A stretch of 64,000 nucleotides of DNA, taken from positions 974,510 through 1,038,509 of the forward strand of contig VZTJ01002530.1 of assembly GCA_013397795.1 (NCBI GenBank). Reading direction: 5' to 3'. Positions 1 through 12,565 of the stretch are shown piece by piece. Source of the DNA: Orthonyx spaldingii (taxonomy: Eukaryota > Chordata > Aves > Passeriformes > Orthonychidae). The stretch's first letter is position 1; each line of letters begins with the position of its first letter. Below the pieces are notes generated by a model. It made no database searches, was not told where the DNA came from, and was given only the letters and a program-made list of their open reading frames with translations. The translations under genes were made by a program, and so were the position numbers.

Positions 1-250
1 TGGGACCTGAGGCCGCGTCGGGCCCGGCTGGCCGAGGGAGGGGCCGGGGGTCGCGGCCGGGCCGGAGAACACCTGTGACAGCCGGGCGGGAGCGCCGCTC
101 CCGGGCCGCAGGTTGGCGCAGGCAGGGCGGCTCCCGGCGCTGTCAGGCACTGCTGTTGTTGCTGCCGTGAAAACACCGAGAGCACGCTCCGGGAGCGAGC
201 TCATGACCCCGCACGTGGCTCCGGGAGGGAGCTCGGTAGCGGCAGAGCGA
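1..250. promoter_or_regulatory. MOB4: CpG-island flank at the 5' end of MOB4 (intron 1)
   Basis: The first roughly 250 bases are far richer in G, C and CpG than anything else in the window, for example the dense CpGs in 1-70 and 90-110. MOB4 exon 2 begins at 1677 and no exon-1 coding sequence (about 20 codons) is present, so this is the downstream edge of a CpG-island promoter running into intron 1. In mammals MOB4 shares its neighbourhood with HSPE1 immediately upstream, so the island could serve that locus too. Nothing else is recognised between 250 and 1676 except intron sequence. The role as promoter flank is inferred. Confidence 0.65.
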
Positions 251-1676
251 CCCTACCTGCCTGCCCACCCCAGAGGGGAGTCATCCTTACATAACTGCGC
301 TCAAGGAAATGCTGCTGTCACATCGCTTCCCGTAATCAAAATTGAATTCATTTGCTTCTGCGGTTTCAAGGTCAGCTGGAAAAGGCACACCTCAAACACG
401 GAAACTGCATTTTTTAGATTATTTCAGAGGTGATCTGTCAGACCTTTATGTGAGACTTTACCCTCAGCTTTTGTGAGGAGAGCTTATGGTGAGGAGCAGT
501 GTATGACACGTGTCTCCTCCTGTTCTTTGTCATACCATAGAGGTAAAATTCTTACACAGTCCTGTAAATCAGATCATTCTATGTGTGTTTAATATGTGAA
601 GGAGACAGAATGTTGTGTGCCTTTGATAAATTTGGGGTATTCTGAATAACAATGAGCTGGACATAGACCTAGATTTGGCCAAATACTAAGAAGTTCATGT
701 AGGTTGAAGAGTTTTGAATATAGTGACAATTATTTCTCTCTATACAGACATGATTTTTTTTTTGTGTGTGTACGACTGTATTTAATGTTTTATTTTGGAT
801 GACACTGGTATAGCTATTCAGTGTGTAGATACAATTAGTTAATGATATTTCAACACTGGATATATACTTGAGGTATTTTTTCCAGAGCTGACAATCTCTC
901 AGGAACCGATTGCTGAGCTTTGCAGTTGGGACATTTTCATTGAGTCATTGCACCTCCTGGGATGACTACAGCAAGCTGGTGTGCAGCATCTCTGGATGAT
1001 GTGAGGGAGTAGCACCAAATTTTAGATGTGAAAAATGCAAAGTAAGAAAATGCCTGTGGTTGGGGTGATCATAGGCGCAGCACACTGCAGAACAGATGGC
1101 TGCAGAACACTGAGGCACAGCTGGATCTGAGGTGAAACTTCAGGAAGGTTTTATCATTAACAAGGCTGATAAGCATCCAGGTAAATTAATTAAGGCATAC
1201 TGACCATACCAAGGGAATGTGGTACCAGGTTAGGCAGCATGGCGTTCCGTGATCTCAGTTCAGAGATGTTTTTCTTGCTGTGTCACCACCGGGAGTTTTA
1301 GTTTCATAACCAGTGTGTGCTGCTGCTGTCTGCAGAGCTTTTCTTCCCCATTCCTACCTGGTCTAACATGTGACATGGGTGCTGTGTGCAGTATTTAATG
1401 TAAGAAATACAGGCTCTATGGGTGTCACAGCAGGGAGTGGGGCAGCAGCGGTGTTTACCTGCCGAGTCACGCAGAGCTTTTCAAGGTGTGCTGCCATTGC
1501 AGTGCTGGGAGTGTAAATCCCATCTCACCCTCTTCCTGCCAGGACTCTGCAGCTTCCTGGAATTGTATAAACTCCATCTATTTTCCTGCACGTTCAGGAT
1601 TATTGTAGGCTGTGTTGCTGTTCTTCCCACCCCCTGGTTTTGTTACATTGCTTTAAACTTTGTTTTCTTAAAACAG

Positions 1677-1739
1677 GATTTCTACAACTGGCCTGATGAA
1701 TCCTTTGAAGAAATGGATAGTACATTAGCTGTCCAGCAG
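1677..1739 (+). CDS. MOB4: MOB4 exon 2
   Basis: This 63-base exon encodes [20 protein letters not shown] plus a final Q (residues 21-41). It follows a pyrimidine-rich acceptor ending AAACAG and precedes GTATTC. Both ends are phase 0. Confidence 0.96.
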
Positions 1740-4700
1740 GTATTCTTACTTACATGAAATGTTGTTAATGAGTACTGTTTCCCAAGCTCTATGTTCTGGT
1801 ATATAAAATGGAACAGGGCTTGCTATTTGTCTGTTTAGGATGCTGCTGCACAGCAGTGAATTTCATAAGCACTTAGGTATATTAAAAAATTAATTGTTAA
1901 TTTTGTTTGCAGAAATAACTAGAATTCCCATATCTGGTTTAAACATATCAGATTTAAGAAAATGGTGGCGGTTTCTCTGAGGGTTTTTTTTTGTTTGTTT
2001 TGTTTTTGTTTTGTTTTGTTGGTTTTTTTTGCTTATTTTGAAATGAATGTTGGAATTACCTTTTTTAATTGAAAAAAGGCACTTTTCAGATCTGGCATTT
2101 TTAATATCAGTGTTTTTACCCTGCCCATCTACTCTTGAGTTTTTTAGTCTTGTCAACCATTTCTTAAGTAAAAACTAAAATCCCTCCAAGATGTAATGTC
2201 CTAAATATAGTGTCTTACTGTAATTACAACAAGATCTAGTTTTATTTCTCCCTTCTCCCCCAGTACATTCAACAAAACATAAGGGCAGACTGTTCCAACA
2301 TTGATAAGATCCTTGAACCTCCTGAAGGCCAGGATGAAGGTGTATGGAAGTATGAACACTTAAGGTAAAAATCCATCTTTTGTCAGCATTCTGTCTTGGT
2401 TCTAAGTTTTGTTCATTGATGGTGGTAGTAAATCTGTTTGAATGTGACAGATCAAAAATAACTTAAATGAAACTTGATTTTTCTACTCTTAAATATTGGT
2501 ATTATTTTGTGAATTCCCTGTTCTTTCTAAAGATGTATAATGTGCTCTGATCTTAATTTTTTTTAAAAGAAAATATTTGTACCTCACTTCAAGAGTTGTA
2601 CTAGCATGTCTTGAATATGAAGGTATAGTAATGAATTTCCATAGCACTTTCTCATAGTATCGTCAGTTCTTCATCTCCACTAACGGGTAATGTGTTTTCC
2701 AGATCCTCCCAGTGCTTTTTCTGCAACTTGCAGGCAAATAGGCTTTAGCTGGGAAAGCAAGAGTACCTGTGTCTTACAGTTCTTTTCTGGCTTGTAAGGG
2801 AACAAAGCTTTCTGTCCATCTCTGGGGTTTTTTTAATAGCAGTACAATAAATACGTTCAGCCTTGGCAATTTATGCCTTGAAGTATTTTTCAATTGTAGT
2901 GTAGGTTTACACCCTACTAATATGTATGTAGTAATCCTTTTGTCCTGATTTTTATTTTTAGTTTTTCTTATGAGCATCTCTTCTCACTTTATCGAGTACA
3001 CACTTAGGAATAAGAACAGTTCTAAGCTCCTCCTAGCTTCAGACACCTTGATTTTTTGCCTCACATTTTCTTTTTCTCTCCTCTGGTCTGCAGTAGTTCC
3101 AATAGACACGGGGAATCCTCAAGAAAGGAAAAAGTATCTACATACAGTTGCAAAGACACATTTAAAAAATTCCCTCTGTCCTTTCATATACCCCCCAAAA
3201 ATTTTAGATTCATAAAAGTGACTTGTCACTATGACTTGTGAATTTTGGAAAATTTATTCAGATTTTCTTGTAGGATGGAGGGCTGAATTGTCTAAAGTTC
3301 AAGAATGCACTTTCAGATACATTCCAGTGAAAGCAGAATTCCAGACATCCCACTCTGTTAATAATTTGAGGTGGGACTTTAGCCCCTTAACTGATTTGAA
3401 GTACATCCGAGAAGGATGCAACAATTTAACAGTTACACTCTTAAATTAATTTTCTTGAAGTGCTCTTTTTTAAAAATCTTTATTTATGAAATAGAACTTT
3501 CTTTCATAACAAAGTTGGTACCTTAAGCACTTTCACTAAATGATATGTTAAACTCAGTCTCTGCTGTCAGTGAAGAATTAAAATATAATTGTTTAGTTGA
3601 GTACAAAAACCATCTGCTGGTATGAAGATCAGAATATCTAACCTGTTTTTTAATGAGATACTCGCAGTGAGGAAACAGTTGATTTTGATGCTGCTGTGTT
3701 CAATTTCTTTTAGACAATTCTGCCTTGAGCTCAATGGACTAGCTGTCAAGCTTCAGGTAATTCTTGATACTTTTATATTTTGTCAGGGAGGAGACTTTTT
3801 TGTACTGTGTAGATTGCAGGGTTTTCTTTTAAATTGATACCCACAGAGCTATGCAGTGGTTGGATGTTTTGTAAGATTTTAAGGGCTTGTGGTAAATAAC
3901 CCTTTTGGGAGGTGGACAGGGCAAGGAAGTGATTTGAAAAGATCAGCTCCTTTTTGCTGTTGGGTTTTGTTTTTAACTGAACAATTGTTTTAACAGAGTG
4001 AATGTCACCCTGACACCTGTACTCAGATGACAGCAACTGAACAATGGATTTTTCTTTGTGCAGCTCATAAAACTCCCAAAGAGGTATGGATGCATTTTGG
4101 AAAACTGATGCCAGTGATGCAGGAATTTTCTTTCACAGTTCATATATTCATGGGGAGACTGTCAGAGATGGCTTCTTAGTCAAACTGAGAGCTTATGTGG
4201 GTTAAGAATACCTCTTGAGCCACTCTTCTTTGCCATTCTGTAGCGTTTTACAGAGGAACGAGATGGGGTAAAAGGAACTGCTTTTCTACCTCGGTATTAG
4301 TGGCTTTGCACATTCCCCTCTCTTGGTTTGTGTTAAGCTTGCCTGAAACTCAATGGAAAAAGCTCTTTGTTTAATTGACAGGAGAGCACATGCTGAGAAT
4401 AGGCTCTCATCTTCAGACTTTGGCCTTGATCCACAGTGTAAGCCTGACACTCCAGACGTGGCTGCATGTGCACATTCTTAGGGCACTTACTCCAAGAAGG
4501 TGGAGTCATAAAAATGCTTCAAGTCAAGTGGGTTTATCAGCATGGCATTAGCTTGTCTCTCTCAGTGTCCAGTTAGTTTAAACTTTGTTCAGATCTTCTA
4601 TTGAACCACTCAAGACATCTTTTTTTTTGCCTTCAGAAAGTCTATGTTGCTTTTGGTTATGACAGTAGTGCAGTTTGTCATATTTACTGTTGTATTTCAC

Positions 4701-7611
4701 TTTCCAGAATAAGGTATTGGTTCTTCTTAGCCTTATCTTTTCTCTCCTGTAAGATATTTTTTCTTGTTTTGTTCTGCTTTTACTTTCCTGAGATATTTTG
4801 ACTTAGCCAACTTCCTTCCCACTCCCTCCTTTAAGCTCTGTCCCTGCTCAGCATCTTGGCATGCCTGGCAGTGTTGTTCGCAGCTCGACTGGAGAACTTC
4901 AGGCTGCTTTTTATCTCTGAGCATGCAGCATTCATCTCCTGTTTTCCATGACAATAGCTCCCAACTCATGGTCAGACAGGGGGTCATGGAACCTTGAAGT
5001 TTTGGCAGAAATGTACAGCTGACAAGTCTTTTTCCTGAAATTGGTGAATGGCACAATGGACAGACGTTCCTTCTCTCAGTCTGTCTCAGGTCATCTTTAC
5101 TTTCTTCCTTTAGGTGCACTTTATTGCAGAGCCAGGGATGGCTTGTAATACACTTAGTTGCGTTTATGATTTGGGTTTTCTTTGCCAAAGCAAAAAGCAC
5201 TGATAGAGTGAGGTGCAGGTTTGGCTTCGGAGCCTGTAAAAAGAGCGAGTCTGGCAACTTGAGTATGTGGGAAACAAATGAGCTGTAACAATCATCTTTC
5301 CTTTCAGTGTACTCCTAGCATGTATTTTTATTAGACAGCTTCGCTTAAGGAGAGGCATAAAATTCACTACTCATGTGCATAATGACATTGCCATAGTAAC
5401 TTTTTTCTTGGAAATAATTTACACGGGTTGTGAAGCAGAGAAAAGAAGTGACTCACGTAAGGAGGAAATATAGTTACACCTTCAGACAAGCTACATGAAA
5501 CTTCTGGGAGTAAAAATGACCAGTGAAGTTGAAAGCATCAGGAAATACAGTAAAAATGTTTCTTTTTAAACAAGTTCTGACAAGATCATGCATGTGCTCA
5601 TCCTTGTGTTCACTCACTGTCTCTTTCTGTAGTGTCCTGCTATAGACTACACCAGGCACACACTTGATGGAGCTGCATGTCTTCTGAATAGCAATAAATA
5701 TTTCCCCAGCAGGTAAAAACACTTTCTCTTGGGAGGAGGGAAAGAAGGAGGGAGGAGGTTGGAATTTAAGATGCTGACAAAGCACAGGGAGAGGGGTAAT
5801 GCATTTTTTATGGACTACTATTGGAACGATCAGAAATCCTGCAGCTCTTAGGAGCTGGGAAGCCTATTGCCACTTCTAAGCCAAGGAAGAATTCTTGTTT
5901 ATTCAAATAGTTTGCTGTTCACTGGAGGTGATGGATGCTTTTAAGGTAAAAACTCTGTTAGTGATATCTGTTAGTGTTACGGGGCTTCCACTGGAGTAGT
6001 GGCCACCTGAACAACAGGATGGCCTTTGGACTGATGTTGCACCTCAAATGCCTTAAACAGGATGGCACAAAAACCCTCCAGAAGCCACCACCAATCTACT
6101 GTGGGACATGGCCACCACAGAAGACAGACAGGGTACTGAATGGGCAGGTCACATTGCAGAAAACTCCCTGCTGAAGTCAAAATTGTGCTTCTCTGGGGCA
6201 TTCAGTATTGACGAGGAGTACAACTGGTAGTCTTTTTTCTTTGCCCATAAATCCTAGAAACCAGAAATCCAGCCTTTACCAGAATAATTGAAGATGATTA
6301 ATTACAGGCAGATTTTTTTTTGCAGAGTACAATTTGTAATTGTGGAGCTTGCACCAGTAAGTCTAAATCTCAAGTGGAATTATACAGAATAGCTTTAACA
6401 ACCAAAATTTGTGTCAACTTGTGTCTCAGCAGTCATTTCATTAGAGCAGCTGTGTAACCTTTCTCCTAATGCTTACAGGGTTAGCATAAAGGAATCCTCT
6501 GTAGCCAAATTAGGATCAGTGTGCCGAAGGATTTATAGAATATTTTCACACGCTTATTTTCATCACCGGCAGATATTTGATGAATATGAAGTAAGTAGTT
6601 TCAAATTACATCTTGAAAGCAGGGCATTTACTGAAGTTAGAGCTGTGATGGAGTTGTATAAAACATTTTAGTCCTGTTAGAAGATCTGTATTCAAGTGAA
6701 GGATTGATTACAGTAGATTCCAGTTTAACAAGAACTGAAAAGCTGTTATACATAAATGTACACATAAAAATTCATTTATGTGATTAGTGTACTCAGTTAT
6801 AGTTTCCCTTCATTTGGACAAAAGGCCAGAATTTGGGGTTTTTTTACAGACAATTCAAATTCATCTTATATTTAAAAATCCTGAATGTTTTCAAGCACTT
6901 AGTCTAGTTAGTACTGCTTACATATATCTATTTCCTGTTTGTTGCACAACAGTTAAGGAATTATAATTGTGTAACTATAAAGGATCAGAGTAACTGATGG
7001 CAACTTGTGCACCACCAGTAACCTTTTAATTTTTTTTTAATGGGAAAGTAGAAATTAAAAGATAAAAAGGAGATAAGGGGTATAACTAAATATAAAAGGA
7101 AACCTTTGCCAAATCCCACTTAACGTTTCTGGAACAGCTATCAAATGATTGGGCCCTATTGTGTTGGAGATAGACAAGAATATATTTAAATGTCAGTATG
7201 GTTCTGAAATTCCTTCTACATGCACTAAGTGCTGTTAAATTGTGCTGTGACTGAAGCCTCAGTTGCAGTAGGTTTCTTAGTAATTGTAGTAACAAACAAA
7301 CAGTACAGATATAAAAGAAACTAAATAGATTTACAGTCATGCTTAGTCTTAGTCATGCTTAAATAGTAAATTTATAGAGACAATTACACAGAAGCAGGCT
7401 TTTTGTTTGGCATGTTCTCCCTAATGGTTTAAAATAATCTTTCTGTACATACTGTTTTTTCCCCTTTTTTCACCTCCAGAACGAAACTTTCTTGTGTCAC
7501 CGGTTCACTAAGTTTGTGATGAAGTATAATCTGATGTCCAAGGATAACCTGATTGTACCAATTTTGGAAGAAGAAGTGCAAAATTCAGTGTCAGGGGAGA
7601 GTGAGGCATAA
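1677..7611 (+). CDS. MOB4: MOB4 (phocein / MOB family member 4), coding exons 2-8; exon 1 outside window
   Basis: MOB4 is a small zinc-binding adaptor of the striatin-interacting phosphatase and kinase (STRIPAK) complex, which joins PP2A, striatins and GCKIII kinases in the cytoplasm and at membranes. Seven exons are visible: 1677-1739, 2264-2364, 3714-3756, 3997-4083, 5633-5712, 6479-6590 and 7480-7611. All have AG/GT borders and keep one frame, giving 205 codons plus stop. With about 20 residues in exon 1 this equals the usual 225. The Mob fold zinc ligands are present: the two cysteines of CHPDTC (C92, C97) and two histidines five apart in SHAYFHH (H169, H174), numbered on 225. The protein ends in SVSGESEA. 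The sequence is nearly identical to the mammalian protein (one visible change is DESFEE for DESFDE), so strong constraint is inferred. HSPE1-MOB4 read-through, known in human, cannot be judged because the upstream gene is outside. Confidence 0.97.
1981..2030 (+). repeat. T-rich (TTTTG)-like simple repeat in MOB4 intron 2
   Basis: Irregular copies of TTTTG and TTTG fill this stretch, led by GGG plus nine T. It is a low-complexity tract on the sense strand of MOB4 intron 2. The length is likely polymorphic. Confidence 0.8.
2264..2364 (+). CDS. MOB4: MOB4 exon 3
   Basis: This 101-base exon begins [20 protein letters not shown] and ends in KYEHL plus two bases of an arginine codon completed by exon 4. 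The acceptor CCCCCAG and donor AG|GTAAAA are both strong. It forms the N-terminal part of the Mob fold. Confidence 0.97.
3714..3756 (+). CDS. MOB4: MOB4 exon 4
   Basis: This small 43-base exon completes the split arginine and encodes [14 protein letters not shown] (residues 76-89). The acceptor is TTTCTTTTAG and the donor CAG|GTAATT. It is easily missed by ORF scanning; assignment rests on family match and frame continuity. Confidence 0.96.
3997..4083 (+). CDS. MOB4: MOB4 exon 5 (first zinc-ligand pair)
   Basis: These 87 bases encode 29 residues starting [20 protein letters not shown] and ending HKTPKE. Cysteines C92 and C97 (C-x4-C) are the first half of the Mob zinc site. Both borders are phase 0. 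Confidence 0.97.
5633..5712 (+). CDS. MOB4: MOB4 exon 6
   Basis: This 80-base exon encodes [20 protein letters not shown] and then NKYFPS plus two bases of an arginine codon. The acceptor is TTTCTGTAG and the donor AG|GTAAAA. The arginine is completed by the first base of exon 7. Confidence 0.97.
5985..6175. other. Unexplained GC-richer patch in MOB4 intron 6
   Basis: This 190-base block is clearly richer in G+C than the surrounding intron and carries a 66-codon open frame on + and a 74-codon frame on -. Neither shows a recognisable domain. It looks like an old mobile-element or processed-transcript fragment, but no family is recognisable by eye. Confidence 0.25.
6479..6590 (+). CDS. MOB4: MOB4 exon 7 (second zinc-ligand pair)
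   Basis: This 112-base exon completes the split arginine (145) and encodes residues up to DEYE (182). SHAYFHH supplies histidines H169 and H174, the second half of the zinc site. The acceptor is CTTACAG and the donor GAA|GTAAGT. Confidence 0.97.
7480..7611 (+). CDS. MOB4: MOB4 exon 8 with stop codon
   Basis: The last coding exon has 43 codons plus TAA at 7609-7611. It begins [20 protein letters not shown] and ends SVSGESEA, the C-terminus conserved in MOB4. The acceptor is preceded by a long pyrimidine tract (TTTTTTCCCC). Confidence 0.97.
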   Translation, partial: NETFLCHRFTKFVMKYNLMSKDNLIVPILEEEVQNSVSGESEA

Positions 7612-7819
7612 TGGGAATAGCAGTACAGAAGCCTGTACTGAATATAAGCAAAACATTAATTATGTACTGTATATATCACTTTAGACACTTCAATCACGTA
7701 TCCTCATAGCTTTGTTTAGTATACTTTTTGTATGCTGTGTGCATTGCCTTTTAATATGGGAAATACTTCTAAGTTATTCATGAGCTGTATATTCATCAAT
7801 GTGGCACTCATGGTTTTTA

Positions 7820-7860
7820 AATAAAAGTAGTAGTATCTGTTTATAATGCCTGTTAATAAA
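7820..7860 (+). terminator. MOB4: MOB4 proximal poly(A) signals (two AATAAA)
   Basis: AATAAA occurs at 7820-7825 and again at 7855-7860, about 210 and 245 bases after the stop. These are the first canonical cleavage/polyadenylation hexamers of MOB4. Further + strand AATAAA lie near 9721 and 10904, so a longer 3' UTR form is possible. Actual usage cannot be seen in DNA. Confidence 0.6.
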
Positions 7861-10800
7861 ATAATTTACAGTTCTCTAAAATTGCTGCTAAACAATCATT
7901 GAATCACAGTCCTGAAGATGTGTCTGATTGGGTGGGGAAAAAGTGAGATTACGATTTCACAGCAAGCCATTTTGTAATGCAGTAGCTATATTAAATCTTA
8001 GTTCAAAGTATCACCTTAAATATGTAATTCTGCAGGAAGCTTCTTGCAATGTAGTTTATTCCTAATTTACCTTTTATTTTTATAAGATGGCTTTGACAAT
8101 TTAGTTCTGGATGTGCAGATTGCTGTATGTGTATATCCAAATACTAACAGCATCTATAGTATTAACCAAAAGGACAATTTCACTATGGTATTGAACATAT
8201 ATATTCTTGATATATGTCTAACACACTTTCTGGAATTTTTTTTGTTAACAGTGGAGGTTTGTGTACAGTAGGGGACAGGTGCTGTCCTGTTAAGGCAGAC
8301 TTCTGCTGTTCTCCAGCCCATAACCTCTCTAAAGAATACCTGTGCATATTTATGGCAAGTGCTTACAGATTATACCTCAGCTGTTCATGTTACACTACAT
8401 AACACACTGGCACAGTCTCTGCTTGTATTCCTAGTCAAAATGTGTAAAGTACCTGAAATATCAAATCCGATTCTCTGCAAGACTTAATTATGTTTTCAAT
8501 ATACATTTGTTTCTCTTCATTTACCTTAACCATATTGACAAAAACATTTGCATTCAAGCTTTGGGTTCCCTATCAGGTGTTTATTTCAAGTTGTGTTTGC
8601 AGATTTGCAATAACTGACAATTTCCATGAGTGCTGCTTAATTGTTTTGTCTAGAATGATAGAATTAAATGTTTTAGAGATGCATATAAGAGAAATACTGC
8701 TAAGTGTACATGAATGCAGGGTCTAAAATCAGTAGCAGTGTTCTTGAATGAATTTTGCTTTGCTGTTTAAGAAGTTAGCTTCTTGTTTCTCTCTGAGGTT
8801 GCCAGGAGCCCTCTTTTTATTTCTTTCAGCAGGTCAGAATGGGCTAGTTCAGCTAGTTTCAGTAATTTACGCTTTGTTTTCTACATTATATTTACATGGA
8901 ATAAGGGAGTCCACATATTTTTTACTAAGTCTTTTTTCATAATATACTAAACATGCCTTAAATTCTATTTTTCTTTATATGAATCAAGCACACCTCAAGC
9001 AACTGTTACCACCTGGATGTAAAGGGAATTTAAACAATGAGAAAATAGAGAGACTTAGCTTAAGTACTTCAACAGCTGTATTCTTCAGCAGCTTCTTGTC
9101 TCATGTTTATCATTGTATTTAATTGTCAGCAGGGTAATTGCATGAGATGTTGTCAGAGTGGAGTAGCTTTAGTTACTGTCTATACACTTAGCTGTAACTT
9201 GCCTTGTATGGACCAGGTTACCTGATTTTGATACCTTGAAGTTTGTACTGCAGGTAGGAGGTCTGTTTTCTGGAGGTAGTAAAATGTATTTAGCTTGTTG
9301 CTGTCTGCTCTAGGACCATCCATGGTGTGGCTCCTTTGTACAGTCACTCTGCATGTGTATATTGGCCGTGGTGACTGGGACAGGCAAAAACATGGGACAG
9401 GTGTTGCTAATTGCATTTCCTCTACAAAATTGAAGAAAATGATGTGGTGCTCAGGACTGCATTAAAATTTTAAACCTCTTCCTCTTATGCTTTAAGAGCT
9501 TCACTTCAAAACAAAACTCCGGAAGTTTTAATCCTGTTTATTCTCACTCGGATTTGCACTGTAAAGCTGACTTGCTATACCAAGCTGATTTTATATAAGG
9601 CCTAAGTGAGACACTGCTTGTATTTTCCCTTGCTATTGTTTACATGAGTACTGTGTACACACATGTGCCTGGATGGTACCATGAAACTTCAGTTAGCCTA
9701 AGCAAACCATTGATTTGTCTAATAAATAATAACAGGTTTAATTTAGACTTCATGTCATAGGGAAACTGTCTTTGAATTACATTGTAAAAAAGGATAAAAT
9801 TAAACTGTTTCTTTATCCATACCACTATATTTTGACAAGTTATTCTCATTTTTCATGTTGTCTGAGAATATAGCAACTGTTTCCAAGAGACCCTTGAGTG
9901 CTCCCCTATCTTTGCTACAAGGTGTGCTCAAGTCAAGTTGTCTTTCTTCTTTCAAGAAGCAGAGAAATACAATACTCATTAGGAACTTGCAAGTCAGACC
10001 TCAAATTTATACACCCCTCAAATCAGAACATGCTGGTTCTACAGTTAAAATATGGGTGGTCTAGAAGAGGGCCCTCCAGATACAAAATAAGCACATCATG
10101 ACTGCATGCCACAGACACAAAGGCTGTACGCAAAGACTCACTGCCAAAAATTACTTCTTCCTTTGTCACTGGGGTTTTTCCTCACCTTTGGCTGAGCAGA
10201 TCTTCCAACACATCAGCCATGGTGTTAAGCCATAGGGAACTGTCAAGACAGCAATCTCCATTTTTTGCCTTCAAAAGATTAATATACTAAAAACAGGGAA
10301 AACCTAATGAGCTTTTACTAGATGGCACTGACTATCAGGCTTGGCTGTACAGGCAAGACTGCAAAAAGGTAATTGTAGCGTAAGGCAAGGTATACATTGA
10401 TCTAACCCAGCTAATGTCAGTGTGAGACAAACATCAAATTGGTAACTGATTTGGTAAGTACTTCTAATGATGAGAACTTTCCTACAGAAAAGATCTGAAC
10501 CTGTACAAAAAAATATTTTACCAGCAACAAGTGAAGCAGCCATTTATAGTGGTTGACAAGGTATGTAAATAAACTGTTCTGACAGTTACGAGCAGGGTAC
10601 AAAATATTTAACTGTGGACAGTTTCTTCCTGTTTGTAAATATTAGACAACTATTTCCTCTCCAAACAATTTAAGCATCAGAAAGTATAAACAGTCTTTTG
10701 CAGAGGTTCATGAACACTACTGGCTGCCTTCTGTTCTTTCTAATAGTTGCAGAGCATTTCTGTTGTCATAATCAGGAAAGGGGTTTCCCTACTACATTTC

Positions 10801-11780
10801 AAACACACAGGCTCCTGGCTGAAATCTCATTACTGACTACAGAAAGTGTACTTACTATCTTTTGTCAGAGAATGCATCCATGCTTCAATTGGCAATTCTT
10901 TCAATAAAAAGTTGAATACCTTCTGGTAAAATGGAAACTGAGCAGTGTGTGTATATACACACAATACAAGCATACCAAAAAAGTTTTGCTACTTCCTCTG
11001 ACAGGTCTTCTGATTTACAAACCTGCTTTACTTAAGGGACAGTGCTGGTCACCACACTAGTAAAGGCAAACCTTAATGCTCTGGTTTGTGTCGGACAGGT
11101 GATGAGGATCTCAAATCAAACCTCCTATACCCAAAATGCAACCTCCCATTTTCACTCATCCAAGTAAAATAGAGTCATCTTTCAGAATTTTTTACTACAA
11201 AGAATAAAATAGAAGATTTTCCATAATTTGTTTTAGAAGCATTTTCAGTTGTTTCAGTTTCAGCATCCATGCCTTAGGAAGATGAGTGGTCAAGTGCATG
11301 AAGTCAGATAATTCTTGCACTGTCCCCACACAGGCTGAGCAAGCAACTTACTTGCCCTGACTTTCAAAAGCAGACAATTCAGATTAGTATTTCTACACCA
11401 CAGGCAATTTTGATACTATTGAGACAAATGACATTACAAAACACAGCTGTCTGTAGTCCAGGAATAGCTAGGTGGGTTCAGAGGAAACAATTTAGCATGG
11501 TTATACTCAATTAAAAAGAAAGAAATTCAGGAGTTTGCAGCACTGTCAACACCTGTGAGATTCATGAGCAAGGACTAAAGGATAGTTAAAAATGAGAGCT
11601 ACTGAAAAAGAATAAGGCTTTACTTCATTTTTAAAAAAGCCTTTCTTGCTAATAGTGATGCTATTCTAGTGTACCTGTGGACATCCAGGGCATACTCAAT
11701 TTCCACCCTAGTTCCAAAAGAGTCCCTCTTGTGTACACCCCATTAATTGTAAGGAGAATATTTCTTTTAGAAAGATACTA
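7861..11780. other. Convergent interval: possible distal MOB4 3' UTR / intergenic DNA
   Basis: AT-rich sequence lies between the proximal MOB4 poly(A) signals and the farther RFTN2 poly(A) candidate at 11782. It has only short chance frames with no recognisable domain. + strand AATAAA near 9721 and 10904 could end longer MOB4 transcripts. An 18-base perfect palindrome lies at 10946-10963. No gene is supported. Confidence 0.5.
10946..10963. repeat. 18-base perfect palindrome of alternating pyrimidine/purine
   Basis: The sequence TGTGTGTATATACACACA reads the same on both strands and alternates pyrimidine and purine throughout. It lies in the interval between MOB4 and RFTN2. A cruciform or Z-DNA role is only a possibility. 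Confidence 0.8.
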
Positions 11781-12219
11781 TTTTATTTGAATTTTCTGCA
11801 CTTTCAACAGGTGATATGGAAAGATCTCAGTTAAATAATTTTTACGCAATGAATGTATTCTACAAAGAGTAACTGCATTAAATTTACTACTTTATACTTT
11901 GTAACTTACTTAAATACTTATAGTTCAGTTTTGGTTTAGGATTCACTAATATTAACTATCTTAAGCAAGGATCTTGCTTTAGAAAAGGTGATTTCTTTGA
12001 TATACTTTAAAAGCTCTAACTTGAAATATTCAGAATTGAAGTTTTTGACCAATATTGCCCATTTTACAGATTTGACTTGTATGGAGAATGCCCAATAGTT
12101 AAAATTACTCACACGAGTTTTGTGTAACTCTTTAAAAAATACTTCTAGAAGTAGAGCAACATATTCCAAGTTGCATGAGACCAGCTGTCACTCTATTTTT
12201 AATATGCTAGGGTTACCTG

Positions 12220-12565
12220 GCTTTCTGCCAGAGATGGATGTAACTGGTATTTTCATATTTCTTTCCCATCTGTGTCCCATGGAGGAGATTCCTGCTGCCT
12301 GTGACCATGACCAAGACTCCCAGAGGAGTGGCCACAAGAGAAAGCAGCACTTGGGGCAGGCTCTGAGGGGACATCCAGCCCAGCACTCTCCCTGTCAGCA
12401 GGGGGATCTTCCTCCCTGTGGTGCCCCCAGACAGGGAATGAACACAGGGCTCATGCCCCACATCCCTGACCTTAGGGAAGGCTGGGAGAAGAGCCTTTGC
12501 AAGAACGGGTTTCTTACTGCACCTCCTATTGGAGGTGCTCCCATCACTCCCCACAGCACACAATG
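12220..12565. other. Unexplained GC-rich patch between MOB4 and RFTN2
   Basis: About 345 bases stand out as GC-rich with open frames on both strands (152 codons on +, 116 and 87 on -), none with a recognisable domain. It contains an 8-base inverted repeat with a 4-base loop at 12519-12538 (GCACCTCC/GGAGGTGC). It may be an old LTR or retrotransposon fragment, or a conserved piece of RFTN2 3' UTR. I recognise no family. Confidence 0.3.

Noticed and set aside
4733..5257. 174-codon open frame on - inside MOB4 intron 5
   Set aside because: It is intronic and antisense, with no domain. No supporting splice signals or promoter were seen.
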